42,798 nt of DNA from the NCBI GenBank assembly GCA_030841035.1, contig JAVEDI010000008.1:1-42798 (forward strand), in the 5' to 3' direction. The notes under the pieces are model-generated. The model did not search any database and was not told the DNA's origin. It was given only the letters and a program-made list of their open reading frames with translations. Position numbers and translations under genes: made by a program. Shown piece after piece: positions 25,724-33,839 of the stretch (the first letter of the stretch is position 1; each line of letters opens with the position of its first letter). Source of the DNA: Actinomycetota bacterium (GTDB lineage Bacteria; Actinomycetota; Actinomycetes; JACCUZ01).

Positions 25724-27190
25724 ATGACCACTGCTCCCCGTGAAGACGCCGTCGCCCACGACACGGCCACCCACCTGCACCTTCCCGACCCCGGCGAGGC
25801 CTCGGCCTTCGACGGCGACCAGCTCGACCGTGCCGACCGTCAGGCGTTGCGACGGGTCGCCGGTCTGTCGACCGAGCTGCAGGACGTCACCGAGGTCGAG
25901 TACCGCCAGTTGCGCCTGGAGCGCGTCGTGCTGATCGGCGTGTGGACCGAGGGCTCTGCCGAGGACGCCGGGAACTCGCTCGCCGAGCTGGCAGCCCTCG
26001 CGGAGACGGCCGGCTCACAGGTGCTCGAAGGCCTCATCCAGCGGCGTGACCGTCCCGACCCGGCGACGTACGTCGGCTCCGGCAAGGCGCGCGAGCTGCG
26101 CGACATCGTCGTCGCCGAGGGCGCCGACACCGTCATCTGCGACGGTGAGCTGACGCCGGGCCAGCTGCGCCAGCTGGAGGAGGTCGTGAAGGTCAAGGTG
26201 ATCGACCGGACCGCGCTGATCCTCGACATCTTCGCCCAGCACGCCAAGAGCCGCGAGGGCAAGGCGCAGGTGTCGCTCGCGCAGATGCAGTACATGCTGC
26301 CGCGGCTGCGCGGTTGGGGCGAGTCGATGTCCCGCCAGGCCGGCGGTGCCGGTGGCTCGGCCTCGGGTGGCGTGGGTACCCGTGGCCCGGGTGAGACCAA
26401 GATCGAGACCGATCGTCGACGCATCCGCACCAAGATGGCCAAGCTGCGTCGCGACATCGCCGAGATGCAGACGTCGCGCGAGACCAAGCGCCAGGAGCGC
26501 CGCCGCAACGAGGTCCCCTCGGTGGCCATCGCCGGCTACACCAACGCGGGCAAGTCCTCGCTGCTCAACCGGCTCACCGGTGCCGGAGTGCTCGTCGAGA
26601 ACGCGCTGTTCGCGACCCTGGACCCGACGGTGCGCCGCGCGCAGACCGAGGACGGCCGTGACTACACCCTGGCCGACACGGTCGGCTTCGTGCGGCACCT
26701 GCCCCACGAGCTGATCGAGGCGTTCCGCTCGACGCTCGAGGAGGTCGCGGGGGCCGACCTGATCCTGCACGTGGTCGACGGCTCCTGCCCTGACCCGGAG
26801 GCCCAGCTGGTGGCCGTGCGGGAGGTGCTGGCCGACGTCGACGCCCAGGGCATCACCGAGATCGTGGTCATCAACAAGGCCGACGCGGCCGATCCGGTCG
26901 TGCTCGACCGGCTGCGCAGGCGCGAGACCCGCTCGGTCGTGGTGTCCGCGCACACCGGCGACGGTCTCGACGAGCTGCGTGCGCTCATCGCGCGTGAGCT
27001 GCCTCGCCCGTCGCTGCCGGTCCAGGTGCTGCTGCCCTACGGGCGCGGTGACCTGGTCTCGCGGGTCTACCAGGAGGGTGAGCTGCTCCAGGAGGAGCAC
27101 ACCCCCGAAGGAACGCGGCTGCGTGCGCTCGTCACCGCGCCCCTGGCGAGCGAGCTGGCGGCGTACGCCGTCGACGCCTCCCGCCTCTGA
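25724..27190 (+). CDS. hflX: GTPase HflX
   Basis: HflX is a ribosome-associated GTPase that splits or rescues stalled ribosomes after stress. The 488-residue protein has the N-terminal HflX domain ([29 protein letters not shown]), a glycine-rich linker with [18 protein letters not shown], then the G domain: G1 GYTNAGKSS from residue 271, G3 [18 protein letters not shown]4 NKAD, and a C-terminal domain with [17 protein letters not shown]. The first 45 residues are an acidic extension common in actinomycetes. The ATG at 25724 has GAGGA 16 nt upstream, further than usual. It is divergent from the glycolate operon. Confidence 0.97.
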   Translation: MTTAPREDAVAHDTATHLHLPDPGEASAFDGDQLDRADRQALRRVAGLSTELQDVTEVEYRQLRLERVVLIGVWTEGSAEDAGNSLAELAALAETAGSQVLEGLIQRRDRPDPATYVGSGKARELRDIVVAEGADTVICDGELTPGQLRQLEEVVKVKVIDRTALILDIFAQHAKSREGKAQVSLAQMQYMLPRLRGWGESMSRQAGGAGGSASGGVGTRGPGETKIETDRRRIRTKMAKLRRDIAEMQTSRETKRQERRRNEVPSVAIAGYTNAGKSSLLNRLTGAGVLVENALFATLDPTVRRAQTEDGRDYTLADTVGFVRHLPHELIEAFRSTLEEVAGADLILHVVDGSCPDPEAQLVAVREVLADVDAQGITEIVVINKADAADPVVLDRLRRRETRSVVVSAHTGDGLDELRALIARELPRPSLPVQVLLPYGRGDLVSRVYQEGELLQEEHTPEGTRLRALVTAPLASELAAYAVDASRL

Positions 27191-27294
27191 CCGGGCGAGC
27201 GCCACGAACTTCCTGCCGCGCCCGTGAACGCGGCGTGCGTCCACGCCGTATCCCTGGTGACCCGGGAGGGCGTGCACGGGGGCACGACGGGGTA

Positions 27295-27324
27295 GGTCGC
27301 CCGCTGCTCGCGCGGCGGGCGACC
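27295..27324. terminator. Hairpin 1 downstream of hflX
   Basis: GGTCGCCCGC (27295-27304) and GCGGGCGACC (27315-27324) form a perfect 10-bp stem with a 10-nt loop, about 100 bp after the hflX stop. Confidence 0.6.
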
Positions 27325-27338
27325 CATCGATCCGGCGA

Positions 27339-27374
27339 GCGGTCCGTGGCCAACCCCCCCGCGCCACGGACCGC
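27339..27374. terminator. Hairpin 2 downstream of hflX
   Basis: GCGGTCCGTGGC (27339-27350) and GCCACGGACCGC (27363-27374) form a perfect 12-bp stem whose loop is rich in C. It is the strongest of the three hairpins between the convergent hflX and dehydrogenase genes. Confidence 0.65.
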
Positions 27375-27398
27375 CCGTCGGTGATCGCGACCGACGGG
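27374..27398. terminator. Hairpin 3, at the end of the polyol operon
   Basis: CCCGTCGGT (27374-27382) and ACCGACGGG (27390-27398) form a perfect 9-bp stem with a 7-nt loop. It ends 1 nt before the stop codon of the convergent dehydrogenase gene and likely ends that operon. Confidence 0.6.
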
Positions 27399-27399
27399 C

Positions 27400-28413
27400 T
27401 CAGGTCTGCGGGCGCACCACGACCTTGACGGCCGCGGGGTCGTCGCGGCCGGCGGTCAGCGCGGCCGCCGAGTCCTGCAGGGCGAACGAGCCCGTCACCA
27501 GCCGATCGAGGTCGACTCGGCCGCTGCTGACCAGCGCGATCGCGGTGGGCCAGGTCCCGGCGTAACGGAACGTCCCGGCGATCTCCAGCTCGCGTTCCTG
27601 CAGGTGCGCCACCGGGAGCGCCAGCTCGTCGACGCCCATGCCGACCAGCACCGCGCGGCCGGCCCGGTCGAGCACCGCGAGCCCGTCCAGCGTGGCCCGG
27701 GCGTTGCCGGAGCACTCGAGCAGGATGCCCGGGCGGTGGTCGAGGTCCGCGAGGCGTGTCTCGCGTACGTCGACGACCTGCGTGGCGCCGAGGTCCTTCG
27801 CCAGCGCCAGCCTCGAGGGGTTCACGTCCGACACGACCACCTCTGTCGCGCCGAACGCGAGCGCCGTCTGGGCCGCGACCAGGCCGATCGGTCCGGCGCC
27901 GGTGACCAGGACCCGGGACCCCGCGGTCACGCGGCCCTTGCGGCAGGCCCAGACACCGACCGAGAGCGGCTCGAGCAGCGCGGCCGCGTCGTCGCTCATG
28001 CTTCCGGGCACCGGGTGCGCGAACGCCTGGTGCACGGCGACGCGTTCGGCGAGCGCACCGTCGACGGGAGGCGTCGCGAAGAACACCATCTCCGGGCACA
28101 GGTTGTAGCGTCCGGCCAGGCAGTGGACGCAGGTCAGGTCCGGCACGCCGGGCTCGATCGACACGCGCTGCCCGATCCGGTCACGTGGCACCCCCGGACC
28201 GACCTCACTGATCGTCCCCGACGCCTCGTGGCCCAGGATCAGCGGCGCCTCGACCACGAAGTGCCCGATCCGGCCGTGCTCGTAGTAGTGCGTGTCGGAG
28301 CCGCACACGCCCACCGAGGCGACCTCGACGACGACCTGACCCGGGCCCGGCACCGGCTCCGGGCGCTCCTCCACCACGAGGTCCCTCGTGCCGCGCAGGA
28401 CTGCTGCCCTCAT
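27400..28413 (-). CDS. Zinc-dependent polyol dehydrogenase (sorbitol/xylitol type)
   Basis: A 337-residue medium-chain zinc dehydrogenase related to sorbitol and xylitol dehydrogenases, expected to oxidise a sugar alcohol to a ketose with NAD. Catalytic zinc ligands are C37 (GVCGSDTHYYEHG), H62 and E63 (LGHEASG). The lobe motif GVPDLTCVHCLAGRYNLCP has three of the four structural-zinc cysteines, with Asp where the first Cys usually is. The Rossmann motif is VTGAGPIGLVAAQTA. The ATG follows GAGGAG. It is the last gene of the polyol operon, 28 bp after the second dehydrogenase. Confidence 0.92.
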   Translation of the reverse strand: MRAAVLRGTRDLVVEERPEPVPGPGQVVVEVASVGVCGSDTHYYEHGRIGHFVVEAPLILGHEASGTISEVGPGVPRDRIGQRVSIEPGVPDLTCVHCLAGRYNLCPEMVFFATPPVDGALAERVAVHQAFAHPVPGSMSDDAAALLEPLSVGVWACRKGRVTAGSRVLVTGAGPIGLVAAQTALAFGATEVVVSDVNPSRLALAKDLGATQVVDVRETRLADLDHRPGILLECSGNARATLDGLAVLDRAGRAVLVGMGVDELALPVAHLQERELEIAGTFRYAGTWPTAIALVSSGRVDLDRLVTGSFALQDSAAALTAGRDDPAAVKVVVRPQT

Positions 28414-28441
28414 TCGCGTCTCCTCCGCGTGGCGCGTGGGA

Positions 28442-29449
28442 TCAGGTCTCCAGCCGCGCGCTCGGCTGCACCTGGATCTTTCGTCCGACCCCCTGCTGGA
28501 ACTGCTCGAGCGCCTTGGGGTAGTCCTCGAGGTCGAGGCGGTGGCTGATCATGACATCCGGCTGCAGGAAGCCCGCCTCCAGCAGCTCTCCGGCCCGCTC
28601 GAAGCTGTGCAGCACCGCCATGGAGCCGACGATGCGGATCTCCTGGTTGTAGACGCGGTAGGGCTCGAACCGGGCGACCGCCTTCTCGTTGGAGACTCCG
28701 AACTGCTGGAAGGTGCCACCGCGGCCGACCCGCGACAGCCCGTCCTCGATGGCCGCGACCACGCCCGTGCAGTCGATGACGACGTCCCACCCCCGGGGCC
28801 GGTCCAGCTCGTCCGCGCTCGTCACCGTCGCGCTGCAGCCCAGCAGCGTTGCCGTCTCGAGCCTCGAGGGGTTGAGGTCGACCATGCTGACGCTTGCCGC
28901 CCCGGCCCGCTTGGCCAGCTCCATCATCATCAGGCCCATGGTCCCGGCGCCGTAGATCAGGTAGTGGTCTCCGAGCCGCGGCGCCAGTACGTCGAAGCCA
29001 CGCACCGCGCACGAGAGCGGCTCGATCAGCGCTGCGTCGGCCGTCGCGATGCCGTCGCCCAGGACGAAGCAGTTGGCGACGGGCGCGACGGCGAAGTCGG
29101 CCGCCCCGCCGGACGTGGTGACGCCGATGGCACTCCATCGCTCGCACAGGTTGCCGCGGCCACGGCGGCAGTAGTAGCACTCGCCGCAGTGCAGCGAAGG
29201 GTCGACGGCCACCCGCTGGCCCACCGCAACCTCGGTCACGTCGGCGCCGACCCCGACGACCTCGCCGGCGAACTCATGACCGGGGACGACCGGGAGGGTC
29301 GGGGCGAACTCGCCGTCGAGGATGTGCAGGTCGGTTCCGCAGATGCCGCAGCCGGCGACCGCCACGATGACCTCGCGCGGGCCGGGGGAGGGGTCCGGGA
29401 CGGTGCTGACCTCCACCTCCCCCGGGGAGGTGATGACGGCGGCTCTCAC
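28442..29449 (-). CDS. Zinc-dependent alcohol dehydrogenase, polyol operon
   Basis: A 335-residue medium-chain zinc dehydrogenase. It has C37 (GCGICGTDLH), H58 and E59 (PGHEFAGE), a complete structural zinc site CGECYYCRRGRGNLC, and a nucleotide-binding stretch IYGAGTMGLMMMELAKRAG. The substrate is probably a sugar alcohol such as arabinitol, mannitol or sorbitol; sequence alone does not decide. The GTG at 29449 overlaps the upstream permease stop by 4 bp (GTGA), a sign of translational coupling and the reason to reject the longer frame to 30235. It shares its first residues MRAAV with the neighbouring dehydrogenase but the two differ elsewhere. Confidence 0.92.
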   Translation of the reverse strand: MRAAVITSPGEVEVSTVPDPSPGPREVIVAVAGCGICGTDLHILDGEFAPTLPVVPGHEFAGEVVGVGADVTEVAVGQRVAVDPSLHCGECYYCRRGRGNLCERWSAIGVTTSGGAADFAVAPVANCFVLGDGIATADAALIEPLSCAVRGFDVLAPRLGDHYLIYGAGTMGLMMMELAKRAGAASVSMVDLNPSRLETATLLGCSATVTSADELDRPRGWDVVIDCTGVVAAIEDGLSRVGRGGTFQQFGVSNEKAVARFEPYRVYNQEIRIVGSMAVLHSFERAGELLEAGFLQPDVMISHRLDLEDYPKALEQFQQGVGRKIQVQPSARLET

Positions 29450-30372
29450 TTGATGGCTCCCAGGGAAAGGCCGCGGACCAGCTTGTCCTGCGCGGCGAAC
29501 CCGGCGACCAGGACCGGGAAGGACACCAACGTAGCCGCCGCGCACAGCTTGGCCAGGAAAAGCCCCTGGCTGCTGATGAAGCCGACGAGGAAGACCGGGC
29601 TGGTCGACGCCCTGGTCGCGGTCAGGTTCACGGCGAACATGAACTCGTTCCAGCTGAAGATGAAGCAGATCAGAGCGGTCGCCGCTATGCCCGGCATGGC
29701 GATGGGGCGGATCACCTGCCAGAGCACGCGCAGCAGGCCCGCGCCGTCGACCTCTGCGGCCTCCAGGATCTCGCGCGGCACCTCCGCCAGGAACGACTGC
29801 ATCAGCCAGACGGCGATCGGCAGGTTCATCGACGTGTAGAGGATGACCAGCGTGTAGACGTTGTCCAGCATGCCGAGGTCCTTGACGATCAGGTAGATCG
29901 GGAGCAGCGCCGCGATCGCCGGCAGGAACTTGGTGGACAGGAAGAAGAACAGGACGTCGGTCCACTTCTCGACCGGCTTGATGGCCAGGGCGTAGGCCGC
30001 GGGCGTGGCCAGGGCCAGCACCAGGACCGTCGACACGATGCTGGCCGTGGCGGAGTTGATGAGGAACGGCGCGACTCCGCGGTCGAAGAGCAGCCCGTAG
30101 TTCCCGGTGGTCAGCGGGGCGAAGATGCTCGGCGGGTTGGTGGCCGCGTCGGCTTCCTTGTGCAGCGACGTGAGCACCATCCAGCCGACCGGCGCGAAGA
30201 AGAGCAGGGTGAGTGCCCAGGCGGCCAGTGCCCACACCGGCCCCCCGCGGGCTGCCTGGTCGTCGCTGGCCTTGCGGGCCCGTGACCTGCCGGGACGGCG
30301 TGGCAGTCGCGCGCCCCGGTCGGGACGGCGGGTGGTGGCCCGTTGTTCCGCGGGGGGTGTCAGGGTGGTCAT
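29446..30372 (-). CDS. Carbohydrate ABC transporter permease (MalG-like)
   Basis: A 308-residue inner-membrane permease of the MalG/SmoG type. After a basic N-terminal tail of about 40 residues there are six hydrophobic segments. The EAA loop that contacts the ATPase is EILEAAEVDGAGLLRVLWQV followed by IRPIAMPG. Its stop overlaps the GTG of the dehydrogenase gene, and its ATG overlaps the stop of the first permease by 4 bp (30369-30372), so the three are coupled. No ATPase gene is in the operon; a shared MsmK/SmoK-type ATPase elsewhere is likely. Confidence 0.93.
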   Translation of the reverse strand: MTTLTPPAEQRATTRRPDRGARLPRRPGRSRARKASDDQAARGGPVWALAAWALTLLFFAPVGWMVLTSLHKEADAATNPPSIFAPLTTGNYGLLFDRGVAPFLINSATASIVSTVLVLALATPAAYALAIKPVEKWTDVLFFFLSTKFLPAIAALLPIYLIVKDLGMLDNVYTLVILYTSMNLPIAVWLMQSFLAEVPREILEAAEVDGAGLLRVLWQVIRPIAMPGIAATALICFIFSWNEFMFAVNLTATRASTSPVFLVGFISSQGLFLAKLCAAATLVSFPVLVAGFAAQDKLVRGLSLGAIK

Positions 30373-31325
30373 CGGGCCATCTCCTCGCGGAAGAGGGACG
30401 AGATCACGCGCAGGGCGAAGGTGGCCACGATGATCGTGCCGATGACGACCACGACGCCTGCGGCGGCGGCCTCGCCGTACTCGTACTTGCGGAACATCGT
30501 CAGGTAGATCTCGTAGGGCAGCGTCGTCGTCGCGGTGCCCGGGCCGCCCTGGGTGATGGTGAAGATGGCGTCGAAGGTCTGCACGATGTAGATCGACCCC
30601 AGCAGCACCGAGAGCTCCATGTACTGCCGCAGGTGCGGCAGCGTGATGAACCGGAAGATCCCGATGCCCGAGGCCCCGTCGACGCGGGCCGCCTCGAGCA
30701 CGTCACCGGGCTGGGCCTGCAACCCGGCCAGCAGGATCAGCATCATGAACGGCGTCCACTGCCAGACCAGGGCGGCGACGACCGCGGTCATCGGGTAGTC
30801 GGAGACCCAGTCGACCTGCGGGCCCTCGCCGGCGCCGACCGCCCGCCAGATCGCGTTGAGGGTGCCGTTGAGCAGGCCGTAGTCAGGGTTGTAGAGGGCG
30901 TGCTTCCACAGCAGCGCGGCCGCGACCGGCATCACCAGGAACGGTGCGATGAGCAGCGTCCGGGCAACGCCGCGACCAGGGAAGCGGCGGTCGAGCAGCA
31001 CGGCCAGCAGGAGGCCCAGCACCAGGCTGACGAGTACCACGGACGCGGTGAGGACCACCGTGTTGCGGACCGCGTTGCGCAGGCGCGGGTCGGTGAAGAC
31101 CGTCTGGTAGTTGTGCAGGCCCACGAACCCCTTGTCGCCCGGCTGCAGGACGTTCCAGTGCAGCGAGGAGATGACCAGCGTCACCAGGAAGGGGATCTGG
31201 GTGACGACGACGAGGAAGGTGAGGGCCGGCAGGAGGGGCGCCCGGCGCCGCCACCGGGCGGCGCGCTGGCTCGTGCTCCCGGTGCGCGGACGCGCACCGG
31301 GAGCCGTCGTGGCGGCGGTGGCCAT
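30369..31325 (-). CDS. Carbohydrate ABC transporter permease (MalF-like)
   Basis: A 318-residue permease with six hydrophobic segments, the partner of the MalG-like protein. The EAA loop is DVLEAARVDGASGIGIFRFI followed by TLPHLR. Other typical stretches are FVGLHNYQTVFTDPRLRNAV, LLWKHALYNPDYGLLNG and FDAIFTITQGGPGTATTTLPYEIY. The ATG at 31325 follows the binding-protein stop with one base between; the open frame extending to 31931 is antisense-free but runs inside the binding-protein gene and is rejected. Confidence 0.93.
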   Translation of the reverse strand: MATAATTAPGARPRTGSTSQRAARWRRRAPLLPALTFLVVVTQIPFLVTLVISSLHWNVLQPGDKGFVGLHNYQTVFTDPRLRNAVRNTVVLTASVVLVSLVLGLLLAVLLDRRFPGRGVARTLLIAPFLVMPVAAALLWKHALYNPDYGLLNGTLNAIWRAVGAGEGPQVDWVSDYPMTAVVAALVWQWTPFMMLILLAGLQAQPGDVLEAARVDGASGIGIFRFITLPHLRQYMELSVLLGSIYIVQTFDAIFTITQGGPGTATTTLPYEIYLTMFRKYEYGEAAAAGVVVVIGTIIVATFALRVISSLFREEMAR

Positions 31326-31326
31326 C

Positions 31327-32706
31327 TCAGCCCTGGTACTTCTTGGCGACGGCCTCCGCGAGCTTCTGACCGTCGGCCAGCGCGGCATCGACGCTCGTCT
31401 TGCCGGCGATGGCGGCACTGACCTGTTGCGCCACCTTCGTGCCGAGGTCCTGGAACTCGGGGATGGCCACGAACTGCACGCCCACCGTCGGTCGCGGCTG
31501 CACGCCGGGGTTGGTGGGGTCGGCCTGTTCGATCGCCTTGAGCGTGATGTCACCGAAGGCCGCGGCGGCCTTCTTGTAGTCGGGGTTCTGGTAGGTGCTG
31601 GCCCGCTTGCCGGCGGGGACGCGTGCCCAGCCGAGCCGCTGCCCGACCAGGTTCTCGTACTGCTTGCTCGACGCCCACAGCATGAACTTCGCGGCTGCGG
31701 CGGCCTTCTTCGTCGTCTTCGGCATCGCCCAGGCCCAGGCCCACAGCCAGCCGCTGTTCTGGGTCTTGGCGACCGGTGCGTAGGCGTAGCCCACCTTGCC
31801 GGCGACCTTGCTGACGCTGGGATCCTCCAGCGATCCTGCGGCACTCGTCGCGTCGTACCACATCGCGACCTTCTCCTGCGCCATGGCGTTGAGGCACTCG
31901 GTGAAGCCGGCCTGCGCGGCCCCCGGCTCACCGTGCTTGCGGACGAGGTCGACGTAGAACTTGGTGGCGGCGGTGAAGCCCTGCCCGTCGACCTGGGCCT
32001 GCCAGTCCTTGGTGAACCACGTGCCGCCGAAGGTGTTGACCACCGTCGTGAGCGGTGCGAAGACCTCGCCCCAGCCGGCCAGCCCGCGCAGGCAGATCCC
32101 CTTCATACCGGGCTTCGCGCCGTCGACCTTCGCGGCGATGTCGGCGACCTGCTGCCACGTCGGGTGCTCGGGCACCGTGATGCCCTTGGACTGCATGACC
32201 TCCTTGTTGTACATGAGGAAGGAGGACTCGCCGTAGAAGGGCAACGCGTAGAGCTTGCCGTCCTCGCCCGAGAGCGACTGCACGATCGGCTTGAGCAGGT
32301 CGGCCTTGTCGAACGACGTGTCCTTGTCGGCGTAGGAGTCCAGGGCGTTCAGCCACCCGTTCTTGTGCCAGATCGGCACCTCGTAGGCGCCGATGGTCGC
32401 GACGTCGTACTGGCCGGCCTGGGTGGCGACGTCCTGGGTGACCTTGTCGCGCAGCTCGTTCTCCGGAAGGATCGTGAAGTTGACCTTGATGCCGCTGTCC
32501 TTGGTGAAGCCGTCCGCGGTCAGCTTGGCGATGTCCTCCATCTGCGGATTGCCGACCATCAGGACGTTGATGGACGAGGATCCGCCCCCGGTGCCGCTGC
32601 CTGTCCCGCCGCCACCGCCGGCGCCGGAACAGCCGCTGGCCGTCACCGCCAGGACCGCGAGCGCTGCGACCACTCCTCGGGCGCGCCACTTCTGTGCTGC
32701 AGACAC
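31327..32706 (-). CDS. Polyol-type ABC transporter substrate-binding lipoprotein
   Basis: A 459-residue extracellular solute-binding protein of the carbohydrate family, resembling polyol (sorbitol/mannitol) binding proteins. The signal peptide ends in the lipobox TASGC with lipidated C26, followed by a Gly/Ser linker. Recognisable stretches are NVLMVGNPQMEDI, YDVATIGAYEVPIWHKNGWL, YALPFYGESSFLMYNKE, and GWLWAWAWAMPKTTKKAAAA. The GTG at 32706 is preceded by GAGGAGGA. It is the first gene of the operon, divergent from a SorC-type regulator. Confidence 0.93.
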   Translation of the reverse strand: MSAAQKWRARGVVAALAVLAVTASGCSGAGGGGGTGSGTGGGSSSINVLMVGNPQMEDIAKLTADGFTKDSGIKVNFTILPENELRDKVTQDVATQAGQYDVATIGAYEVPIWHKNGWLNALDSYADKDTSFDKADLLKPIVQSLSGEDGKLYALPFYGESSFLMYNKEVMQSKGITVPEHPTWQQVADIAAKVDGAKPGMKGICLRGLAGWGEVFAPLTTVVNTFGGTWFTKDWQAQVDGQGFTAATKFYVDLVRKHGEPGAAQAGFTECLNAMAQEKVAMWYDATSAAGSLEDPSVSKVAGKVGYAYAPVAKTQNSGWLWAWAWAMPKTTKKAAAAAKFMLWASSKQYENLVGQRLGWARVPAGKRASTYQNPDYKKAAAAFGDITLKAIEQADPTNPGVQPRPTVGVQFVAIPEFQDLGTKVAQQVSAAIAGKTSVDAALADGQKLAEAVAKKYQG

Positions 32707-32766
32707 CTGTCCTCCTCGCGAACGTGGCCCTTGCGGTCACCGGTCGGATCGAGCACGATGGTCCGG

Positions 32767-32784
32767 GGCGCTCATATGAGCGCC
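32767..32784. promoter_or_regulatory. Operator site 1 of the polyol locus (perfect palindrome)
   Basis: GGCGCTCATATGAGCGCC is an 18-bp perfect palindrome in the divergent region between the binding-protein and regulator genes. Its core GCTCA-TA-TGAGC resembles site 2 at 32790-32801. Probable binding site of the adjacent SorC-type regulator. Confidence 0.7.
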
Positions 32785-32789
32785 GCTGT

Positions 32790-32801
32790 GCTCACCTGAA
32801 C
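32790..32801. promoter_or_regulatory. Operator site 2 of the polyol locus
   Basis: GCTCACCTGAAC keeps the TCA-N2-TGA core of site 1 with one mismatched flank base. The centres of the two sites are exactly 20 bp apart, two helical turns, which suits a tetrameric SorC-type protein. Confidence 0.55.
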
Positions 32802-32808
32802 ACCCGCT

Positions 32809-32837
32809 ATGCAACAACCGCGCGGGTCGGTTGTCAA
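32809..32837 (-). promoter_or_regulatory. Predicted promoter of the polyol operon
   Basis: On the minus strand a perfect TTGACA (32837-32832), a 17-bp spacer and a weaker TTGCAT (32814-32809). Transcription would start close to 32802, placing both operator-like sites within the first 35 transcribed bases. A 7-bp inverted repeat (32814-32820 / 32828-32834) lies within the promoter. Confidence 0.5.
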
Positions 32838-32882
32838 TGGCTGGCGCCCGGGTGTGGGAGCGTCAGGCGGAGGAGGTGTCGG

Positions 32883-33839
32883 ATGGAGGTCGCCGCCGGA
32901 CTCGGTGGTCCTGCCGAGCTGGTGCTGACGGCGTCGGTCGCGCGTCGTTACTACATCGACCACCGGTCCAAGACCGAGCTCGCCGAGGAGTTCCGCATCA
33001 GCCGCTTCAAGGTTGCCCGGCTGCTGGACGCCGCGCGGGCCAGTGGGCTGGTCCGCATCGAGATCGGTTGGCCCGGGGTGATCGACGTGGAGCTCTCCGG
33101 CCGGCTGCAGGAGCGCTTCGGCCTGCTGCACGCCGTCGTGATCGACGCGCCGGAGGAGAACGCGGCGGCGCTGCGACGGGAGCTCGGCCTGGCAGCGGCC
33201 GCGCTGCTCGAGGAGATCGTCACCGATGCCGACGTGCTCGGACTGGCCTGGGCGCGGTCGGTCAGCGCGATGACCGCGGCGCTGCGCCGGCTGGCCGCCA
33301 CGCCCGTCGTGCAGCTGACCGGCGCCCTGTCGCATCCCGACATCGAGGACAGCTCCATCGAGCTGGTGCGCGAGGTCGCGCAGATCTCCGGGGGACCGGC
33401 GTACCTCTTCTACGCGCCGCTCGTCGTGCCGGACGCGGCGACTGCCGACGCGCTGCGCCGTCAGCCCGAGGTCGCGAGGGCGTTCCGCCAGTTCGGGTCG
33501 GTCACCAAAGCGGTCGCCGGAGTCGGCCGGTGGGCCCCGGGGCAGTCGACCGTCTTCGACGCCACAGAGGACAAGGAACGCCGCCAGCTGGCGCGCGCCG
33601 GCGTGGTCGCCGACATCTCCGGCATCCTGCTGCACGCCGACGGGTCGCCGGTCGAGACGCGCCTGACCGAGCGGATGATCGGCATCAACGCTGCCCAGAT
33701 GCGCGCCATCCCACAGGTGATCGGGATCGTCTACGGTGCGGTGAAGGCACCCGCCGTGCTCGCCGCTGTCCGCAGCGGCCTGGTCAAGGGCCTGGTCACC
33801 CACACGTCGATGGCGCGAGCGATGCTCGCCGCCGGATGA
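32883..33839 (+). CDS. SorC/DeoR-type transcriptional regulator
   Basis: A 318-residue regulator. The N-terminal helix-turn-helix (about residues 15-60) reads SVARRYYIDHRSKTELAEEFRISRFKVARLL. The rest is a SorC-type sugar-binding domain with VLGLAWARSVSAMTAALRRL, GALSHPDIEDSSIELVRE, VAGVGRWAPG, ADISGILLHADGSPVE and the C-terminal HTSMARAML. It should sense a phosphorylated sugar or polyol derivative and control the divergent transport/dehydrogenase operon. The ATG follows AGGAGG with 6 nt spacing. Its stop overlaps the next start (ATGA). Confidence 0.92.
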   Translation: MEVAAGLGGPAELVLTASVARRYYIDHRSKTELAEEFRISRFKVARLLDAARASGLVRIEIGWPGVIDVELSGRLQERFGLLHAVVIDAPEENAAALRRELGLAAAALLEEIVTDADVLGLAWARSVSAMTAALRRLAATPVVQLTGALSHPDIEDSSIELVREVAQISGGPAYLFYAPLVVPDAATADALRRQPEVARAFRQFGSVTKAVAGVGRWAPGQSTVFDATEDKERRQLARAGVVADISGILLHADGSPVETRLTERMIGINAAQMRAIPQVIGIVYGAVKAPAVLAAVRSGLVKGLVTHTSMARAMLAAG

